This document shows positions 1 to 4,396 of a DNA stretch of 7,195 bases, piece after piece (position 1 is the stretch's first letter; each line of letters opens with the position of its first letter). This stretch comes from an uncultured Eubacteriales bacterium (lineage in GTDB: Bacteria; Bacillota_A; Clostridia; Oscillospirales; Acutalibacteraceae). A program made the translations under genes and the position numbers. Under the pieces are notes generated by a model, which saw nothing but the letters and a program-made list of their open reading frames with translations, was not told where the DNA came from and did no database searches. Location of the stretch: positions 1-7,195 of the forward strand of contig CAKSGI010000092.1 of the NCBI GenBank assembly GCA_934454005.1, written 5' to 3'.

Positions 1-454
1 TTAGTCCTGACTGTGTATTTGAGTCATATATACTGCTATCCCTAAGCTTAACTCTTTCAATATTTTCAGATTGAACTTTAATTAATTGTGTTTGATCAAG
101 CTTGGCAATATAAGGATTGCTTTCAACACTTTTTATACTAATAACTTCTTTATTAGAGTTGACTTCTCTACTATCTATATCACCATTAAAAATATAGTTG
201 ATTGGCCCATCAGTAACAGTATCACTTATTGACTTTGCCTCTGGACTAATTAATGTAGTAAATAAAATTTCACGATTACTCTTACTTTCAAGATTTTCAC
301 TAGCTAATGCTTTTATTGGGATACCTATTATCACAAAACCCAAAATACAGGAAACAACCCCACTAGATAGCTTTCTCATTCCATATTTAAGTTGCTTATG
401 ATTTAGTTTTTCATTAATACGTTTCTTTTTAATAAATTCATTCATTCTCTCCAT
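1..454 (-). CDS. YSIRK-type signal peptide surface protein, N-terminal part (cut by window edge)
   Basis: An open frame of 151 codons starts at ATG 454-452 and runs off the left edge without a stop. A strong GAGGAG (467-462) sits 7 nt before the ATG, which decides the start. The N-terminus is a long basic region (about 23 aa rich in Lys/Arg/Asn). It is followed by YGMRKLSSGVVSCILG at residues 24-39, a clear variant of the YSIRK/GxxS secretion motif, then a hydrophobic core, with probable cleavage after ALA at residue 51. The mature part seen (52-151) is polar, Ser/Asn/Glu/Lys rich, has no Cys and matches no domain I recognise. In known families this signal class directs large LPXTG-anchored wall proteins to the division septum, so a sortase anchor is expected beyond the window; that is inference. 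It lies about 1.07 kb downstream of the transfer operon on the same strand but has its own apparent promoter. It could be an adhesin, an enzyme or a mating-contact protein. Confidence 0.8.
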   Translation of the reverse strand, partial: MERMNEFIKKKRINEKLNHKQLKYGMRKLSSGVVSCILGFVIIGIPIKALASENLESKSNREILFTTLISPEAKSISDTVTDGPINYIFNGDIDSREVNSNKEVISIKSVESNPYIAKLDQTQLIKVQSENIERVKLRDSSIYDSNTQSGL

Positions 455-585
455 TTTTATTCTCCTCATATTAATTAGTTATAACACTCATATTCGAATT
501 AGCTAATAATTCTATTTTTAAATAATTAGTAATTTTATTTCCTATTTATAATACTAGAAACATAAAATATGCTATTCACTTACAT

Positions 586-591
586 ATTATA
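586..591 (-). promoter_or_regulatory. Candidate -10 box for the surface-protein gene
   Basis: On the minus strand this reads TATAAT, a perfect -10 match, about 130 bp before the surface-protein ATG. The bases 17 bp upstream are only a T-run, so the -35 is poor and there is no TGn extension. If used, it gives a 5' leader of about 125 nt containing a small hairpin (GAATTA/TAATTC). Such AT-rich DNA produces chance -10 matches, so this is tentative. Confidence 0.35.
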
Positions 592-646
592 CCGTATCAG
601 CCATTACTAAAAAAGAGAAATTTTTTAATCTAATATCTATCTGACT

Positions 647-738
647 TTATATTCGTATAATCAATGTATCTCTAGCAATCTTAACTTTATCTCTTATTCT
701 TAGGTATCTTTCAACACTAATTTTTTTTGAGTTTTCAT
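647..738 (-). pseudogene. Small ORF broken at an A8 run (remnant or frameshifted gene)
   Basis: ATG at 738-736 is preceded by an AAAGGA ribosome-site-like sequence. In frame it gives only 12 codons (stop at 702-700). The start is followed by an uninterrupted run of eight A (722-729). A -1 shift there opens a 30-residue product ending at 649-647, with coding-like AT-rich third positions and a basic, helical look (residues such as SVERYLRIRDK). After that stop the same frame stays open for another 19 codons. I recognise no family. What is seen is a start plus an out-of-frame continuation. Whether this is decay, a homopolymer sequencing error, phase variation or chance is inference. Confidence 0.25.
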
Positions 739-869
739 GCCTATTTTCCTTTCTTAAAATTATTTTTAAATTTCATGAATATTGAAAAAAATTTTTAATT
801 ATTGTAAAATTAATACATAGCTCAGTAATATATTATCTAATAATTATTACCTGAATAATTCCTTTAACT

Positions 870-915
870 AGAAAATATGTAGCTTTTTAAAGTTCCTTTA
901 AGCTATATATTTTCT
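870..915. repeat. Long imperfect hairpin (possible terminator)
   Basis: Arms 870-885 (AGAAAATATGTAGCTT) and 900-915 (AAGCTATATATTTTCT) pair over 16 bp with one mismatch, which is G-U pairable in RNA from one strand. An additional AAAG/CTTT pairing lies inside the loop. The hairpin covers the end of the small minus-strand frame ending at 887. On the plus strand the second arm runs into T-rich sequence; on the minus strand there is no T-tract after it. It could be a weak terminator or a processing structure. Confidence 0.45.
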
Positions 916-1116
916 TTATATTTAAAACTTGCAAGAACATTTGAATTACACCAATAAGTATTATTATTTTTATTAATGTTATTAAGCTTAATATAAGTGT
1001 CAATGCTAAGATACTAGTAAAAGATACATCCTTTATTTCATCTTTTACTAATTTTTTTCTGTTAATGATACTATAAGTAGACTCATTAATCCTGTCAAAA
1101 TTAATCTTTTTCTCAT
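887..1116 (-). pseudogene. Small membrane-protein ORF interrupted at an A7 run
   Basis: A textbook AGGAGG (1126-1121) lies 4 nt before ATG 1116-1114. The frame reads MRKRLILTGLMSLLIVSLTE and stops at 22 aa (TAG 1050-1048), right after seven A (1052-1058). The zero-frame codons AAA-AAT there form the heptamer A_AAA_AAT. A -1 shift continues in an open frame to TAA 889-887, giving a 76-aa product with an N-terminal hydrophobic segment and a second long hydrophobic stretch (about 35-60). The frame used after the run is also open upstream to 1153 but has no start codon, and its third positions there are less AT-biased than those of the ATG frame. No family is recognised. It may be a decayed gene, a homopolymer error, a phase-variable gene or programmed frameshifting. 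Confidence 0.35.
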
Positions 1117-1188
1117 AATTCCTCCTATAATTTTCATATTTGCTTTTTTTAAATCATATATATCTATATATTAGCTTTTCTTTATTAT

Positions 1189-1231
1189 TAAAAATGGATA
1201 GGTTTTACTATACCTTGCCTATCCATTTTTA
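1189..1231. terminator. Bidirectional intrinsic terminator
   Basis: A perfect 14-bp stem is formed by TAAAAATGGATAGG (1189-1202) and CCTATCCATTTTTA (1218-1231), with a 15-nt loop. Each strand ends in a run of T from the outer part of the stem, so it can work both ways. It would catch transcripts of the transfer operon that read past the first hairpin, and any plus-strand RNA from the left. Confidence 0.75.
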
Positions 1232-1284
1232 TTACATAATGAATTAGAATTTTGTTTTTAGTCTATAATTATAAGGTATTTTTA

Positions 1285-1296
1285 CCTATCCATTTT
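1285..1296. repeat. Third copy of the CCTATCCATTTT motif
   Basis: The 12-mer CCTATCCATTTT of the right terminator arm (1218-1229) recurs exactly here, 67 bp away. Its reverse complement is the left arm (1191-1202), so there are three copies in about 105 bp. This copy overlaps a small local hairpin, AGGTA-TTTT-TACCT (1274-1287). It lies just upstream of the plus-strand promoter. It may be a duplicated half-terminator or a protein-binding site; the sequence alone does not decide. Confidence 0.6.
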
Positions 1297-1316
1297 ATTG
1301 AATTTATTCAATATTA

Positions 1317-1345
1317 TTGATTTTAAATTTAAATTATAGTATAAT
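1317..1345 (+). promoter_or_regulatory. Plus-strand sigma-A-type promoter
   Basis: TTGATT (1317-1322) and a perfect TATAAT (1340-1345) are separated by exactly 17 bp. This is the best-spaced promoter-like pair I found in the window. The predicted start is near 1352. No ORF follows it on the plus strand, and the transcript would run toward the 3' end of the VirB6-like gene and meet the terminator at 1469-1511. Confidence 0.55.
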
Positions 1346-1351
1346 TAAATA

Positions 1352-1520
1352 AATAGTTAATTTTTTCCTGTTGTGCCAAACAAATTGCTTGATTGTTCTA
1401 GAAGTAGATTAGTTTGGTAAGTACCTTTTTTATTTTAATTTTCTTTTATGTATATATACTTTACCTGAGAAAAGTAGTTTGATTTTTGTGGGGGCAATCT
1501 AACTACTTTTCTTTTTATTA
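1352..1520 (+). ncRNA. Candidate ~165-nt non-coding RNA convergent with the transfer operon
   Basis: This is defined by a good promoter upstream (1317-1345) and a hairpin with a T-tract at the end (1469-1520), with no start codon leading to a meaningful ORF between. Internal structure can be seen: CCAAAC (1376-1381) pairs with GTTTGG (1412-1417), extendable by a G-U and a T-A pair. The region between the two hairpins is T-rich, and the terminal hairpin loop carries GGGGG. It matches no RNA family I know. It is a prediction from flanking signals only. The alternative is a chance promoter upstream of the operon's own terminator. Confidence 0.35.
1469..1520. terminator. Terminator hairpin after the VirB6-like gene
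   Basis: GAAAAGTAGTT (1469-1479) and AACTACTTTTC (1501-1511) form a perfect 11-bp stem. An extra GATT/AATC pairing sits in the 21-nt loop, which holds GGGGG on the plus strand and CCCCC on the minus strand. It starts 12 nt past the stop codon of the minus-strand operon. Downstream on the plus strand the stem is followed by TTTTTATT, a good T-tract. On the minus strand the only T-run is within the stem, so it should work better for plus-strand RNA. Confidence 0.65.
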
Positions 1521-1523
1521 AGC

Positions 1524-3800
1524 TTATTTTTTATTATTAATATTTTTTCTGAACATCTTTGCTCTATCAATATTACTTATATTAATTTTTGCTTTTTCCT
1601 GATTTTTAATAATTTTTCTTTCATTAGATATTTTCTCATTTCTATTTGTGCTTTTATTTAAGATAATAGTATTACTTTCATCAGCTTCTACATCTTCATT
1701 TCTACTTTCTATTATCACTTCTTCATTATTTTTTCTTATAGGTACATCTTTTATTATTTCTACATCATTATTTCTAGAGTTATCTTTTACTGATGTCTCA
1801 ATAATATTGTTTTTTCCTCTATTTATGCTATCACTATTGATTTCTTTAGGCTCTACAGTTTCTATTTTTCTATTTAATGATATATCTTTATTTATTGGAA
1901 TTTCTTTTTTATCTGTTTTTCTAAGGTTATTTTTTCTTATTTCTCCAATATTATTTTTAGAATTTTTATCTTCTACGCCTTTAGAAATATTATCTTTATT
2001 TGAATTATTATTTTTTATATTTTTAGCTAAATCATTTATACTTGGTCTTTTAATATTTTCTACTTTCTCTTCAGTCTTTCTTTTTTCATTATGTTCTGCA
2101 GGAGCTTGATTTATATTTTGATCCATATGTTCATCTTTATTTTGTCTTATATTTGGCCTTGTTTTTTGATCTGTAGTATAAGACTTTCCTTCTTGTCTAT
2201 TTATATCTTGGGTTTGCCTTGATTGTGTTTTGCTTGTATTATCTCTTGTAGCTTTTTGTTTTGCTGCTGATTCTCTAGATTTTCTTTGTTCTTCCGCTTT
2301 AGCTTTATTATAATTTCTAATCCTATCTCCTACAGTTTCTCTATCAAAGTGTTCATCGTTGAAAGCTCTAACTTTATCTCCAAAGGTAGTGGCTTTTTTC
2401 CTTACTGCATCTTTTAAATCTTCAGCTTTTCCTTTAACTTTATCAGCTGCAGCTCCACCAGCATTTTTTAAGCCATCAATACCTTTTTCCGTTGTTCTCA
2501 TAGTATTACGCCATACTCCTGCACCTGATCTACTAACTTTACTTTGCAAGGACATTAATACTCTAAATATTTGTTTTCTTTGAAGTATAATGCCAATATA
2601 TATTGCTGTTTGAACTAAAGTTATACCAAACCATCCATAAGTGCCTAAGTTCCCTAAATATGTTGCTATAAGCCCATCTATCTTTATAAGTAATCCTAAA
2701 AGGAAGGAAGTTAATACTATTCCTAATTGAGAGCCTAATATTTGATTCCACCAATTAGATATTAAGTTTACTCCTCCAAAGCTAGGTGACATTGATAATA
2801 AAAGTAAAAATGGAAAGGCTATTACAAATAATATAGTTAAAATTTGAAAGACAATTTGAACAAGAGCAATAACTATCATAACAAACATTTTGAATATATT
2901 TACTATTGATATAAGAAGTGCTGGAAGTATTCTCCCTGAGCCTGCATTTTCTTTAAATAGTTCTGGATTTCCTTCGTTTAACTTATCTATATATTCTTGT
3001 CTTTCATTAGATTCTTTTTTTAAACTAAAAATTTTATTTACTATATCATCTTTGTTTTCAAGTGAATTATATTTTCCATCAAACTCAAGCTCTAACCAGG
3101 GTGTATGAACTAAACTGGCCCATAACTCTCCTGATATTTGCCCTATATTATTTTCCGTTGTTTCTCTATCACTTATTGCAACTATAGAATTTGCTCCTAT
3201 ACTCTTTGATAAGGTAGTCATTCCTGAAACTATATCTGCTGAATACTTAGTTGCCATTCCCATTATTGCAATAGTTAGTATTATATATCCTAATCTACTA
3301 AATAATTGTCCAATGTTATTTCTAAAAAAAGATATAGCAATATAAATTAATGCTATAGAAACTATTAAAATAAAATACTCATCAAAAACTGAGTTTTTTA
3401 ATGATGTCATTATTGTATTTAGCACTTCTTTAAACATATCTGATATATCCATTGAAAAGGCTAAATTAAAAAGCATAATAAGCATATATGTTATTATAGT
3501 TAATCCATACCATAGCATATTAGCAAGCCAATTGCCATACTCATTAAAAGTCCCTTTTAATCCCGATCTTACACTTTTAATATCTAAATAATAATTAGAT
3601 CTAAAGGGACTTTCTAAGAATTTTCCATTCCCTACTAAATCTGTAAAGTTATTTGGCTCTCCTATAGCTTCAAAGATATCTGCACTTACTTTCCTTTCAA
3701 AAACCCTAAATACAACATAAACAAATACACATATTGCTACTAACTTAAATACTTTTTTCTTATTTAGGTTTGTATACTTTTTATATAAAAAATCAATCAA
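1524..3800 (-). CDS. VirB6-like conjugation membrane protein (TcpH / Tn916 Orf15-type)
   Basis: This is a 758-aa polytopic protein expected to form part of the conjugation channel in the cytoplasmic membrane. It shows about eight hydrophobic segments (near 17-34, 95-117, 141-158, 168-186, 291-320, 321-338, 354-373, 388-406). A hydrophilic loop (187-290) holds VHTPW at 231-235, resembling in place and sequence the VQQPW motif recalled for clostridial TcpH. From about 420 to the end the chain is soluble, charged and Asn/Lys/Glu/Arg rich with no recognisable domain, probably cytoplasmic and disordered. The start is TTG, chosen because a strong AAGGGG (3813-3808) stands 7 nt before it and the next in-frame ATG would remove about 95 residues including the first membrane segment. 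It follows the hydrolase gene by 11 nt and ends the operon. The family assignment rests on topology, the motif, the length (TcpH is about 830 aa) and the VirB4 neighbour. Confidence 0.85.
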   Translation of the reverse strand: MIDFLYKKYTNLNKKKVFKLVAICVFVYVVFRVFERKVSADIFEAIGEPNNFTDLVGNGKFLESPFRSNYYLDIKSVRSGLKGTFNEYGNWLANMLWYGLTIITYMLIMLFNLAFSMDISDMFKEVLNTIMTSLKNSVFDEYFILIVSIALIYIAISFFRNNIGQLFSRLGYIILTIAIMGMATKYSADIVSGMTTLSKSIGANSIVAISDRETTENNIGQISGELWASLVHTPWLELEFDGKYNSLENKDDIVNKIFSLKKESNERQEYIDKLNEGNPELFKENAGSGRILPALLISIVNIFKMFVMIVIALVQIVFQILTILFVIAFPFLLLLSMSPSFGGVNLISNWWNQILGSQLGIVLTSFLLGLLIKIDGLIATYLGNLGTYGWFGITLVQTAIYIGIILQRKQIFRVLMSLQSKVSRSGAGVWRNTMRTTEKGIDGLKNAGGAAADKVKGKAEDLKDAVRKKATTFGDKVRAFNDEHFDRETVGDRIRNYNKAKAEEQRKSRESAAKQKATRDNTSKTQSRQTQDINRQEGKSYTTDQKTRPNIRQNKDEHMDQNINQAPAEHNEKRKTEEKVENIKRPSINDLAKNIKNNNSNKDNISKGVEDKNSKNNIGEIRKNNLRKTDKKEIPINKDISLNRKIETVEPKEINSDSINRGKNNIIETSVKDNSRNNDVEIIKDVPIRKNNEEVIIESRNEDVEADESNTIILNKSTNRNEKISNERKIIKNQEKAKINISNIDRAKMFRKNINNKK

Positions 3801-3814
3801 ACTATCACCCCTTA
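3801..3814 (-). promoter_or_regulatory. RBS overlapping a stop codon, deciding a TTG start
   Basis: On the minus strand the hydrolase stop TAA (3814-3812) is immediately followed by GGGG, making AAGGGGTGAT. This is close to full anti-SD complementarity and ends 7 nt before TTG 3800-3798. Ribosomes finishing the hydrolase stop on the binding site of the next gene, which favours translational coupling and supports the non-ATG start. Confidence 0.75.
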
Positions 3815-4396
3815 CGTTTGCGTATTATTCTGCACATTATCATATTGATCTAAGCTATAACTTTCTATCATAGAACAGAGCTTATTAGAATAATTAGGAT
3901 CGGTTGCATATCCTGCTCTTAATAAAGCTTCTGCTTGTTCATATCTAATATTTTCTTTTAAAAATTTTCCATGATCTAATATAGAATCTTCCCATCTATC
4001 GTAAACTCTCCATCTTGCAACTACAGTTATATACTGACCATTTACAAATTCTTGAGTATTCATTTCTATAACAGGTCCTGTCCAGCTTATATCTGCCTTT
4101 ATTCCAAATAAGTTGTTTCCTTGTACTGTTAGTCCTGATTTTCCCCAGGCTGACTCTATTATTCCTTGTGCTAAAGTTATAGAAGGAAGTACTCCATGCT
4201 CTTTATAGCTTTCTTGTGCTACTGGAGCCATAGCTTCTATAAAGGCTTTTTCACTTTCAGAAGGTACTACTGGACCTGCCTTTTTATTAGATGTTACATT
4301 AGTTCCAATAATAAGTATTGCTGATAACACAATAATTATTGGTATAAAAAAAGAAGCTATGAACATTGCTATACTAACTTTCTTCATAAACTTCAT
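3812..4396 (-). CDS. Membrane-anchored GH73 glucosaminidase-type peptidoglycan hydrolase of the transfer operon
   Basis: This 194-aa protein has one N-terminal membrane segment (about 8-30), probably an uncleaved anchor, then a Pro/Ser/Lys linker and a single GH73 (FlgJ/LytG-like) domain (about 48-182). Family marks visible are the catalytic Glu in IIESAWGKSG (E81), NNLFGIK (94-100), the TQEF segment (E116, likely position of a second acidic residue) and YATDPNYSNKL (163-173). GH73 enzymes cleave the N-acetylglucosaminyl linkage of peptidoglycan. In a conjugation operon the expected role is local opening of the wall for the transfer channel, the job of TcpG and Tn916 Orf14. Those proteins, as I recall them, carry two catalytic domains including an NlpC/P60-type one, which is absent here. 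The start overlaps the VirB4 gene by 23 nt and has only a distant GAGGAAA; a second in-frame ATG three codons later is possible. Expression by coupling to VirB4 translation is likely. Confidence 0.88.
   Translation of the reverse strand: MKFMKKVSIAMFIASFFIPIIIVLSAILIIGTNVTSNKKAGPVVPSESEKAFIEAMAPVAQESYKEHGVLPSITLAQGIIESAWGKSGLTVQGNNLFGIKADISWTGPVIEMNTQEFVNGQYITVVARWRVYDRWEDSILDHGKFLKENIRYEQAEALLRAGYATDPNYSNKLCSMIESYSLDQYDNVQNNTQT

Noticed and set aside
198..401. 67-aa plus-strand ORF
   Set aside because: It is antisense to the YSIRK surface-protein gene, which has a strong ribosome site and a recognisable signal peptide on the minus strand.
1189..1298. Repeats as a CRISPR array or replication iterons
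   Set aside because: There are only three copies, one inverted, with unequal spacing, and no cas or rep gene in the window.
1448..1468. Short plus-strand ORF starting with ATG at 1448 within the candidate RNA
   Set aside because: Only six codons before TGA and no ribosome site.
1648..2109. 153-aa hydrophobic plus-strand ORF
   Set aside because: It is the complement of the Asn/Lys/Glu-rich tail of the VirB6-like gene; purine-rich codons read backwards give Phe/Leu/Ser/Ile. No ribosome site was seen.
2359..3108. Plus-strand ORFs at 2359-2583 and 2890-3108 and a minus-strand ORF at 2563-2754
   Set aside because: All lie in other frames inside the VirB6-like coding region and have no supporting motif.
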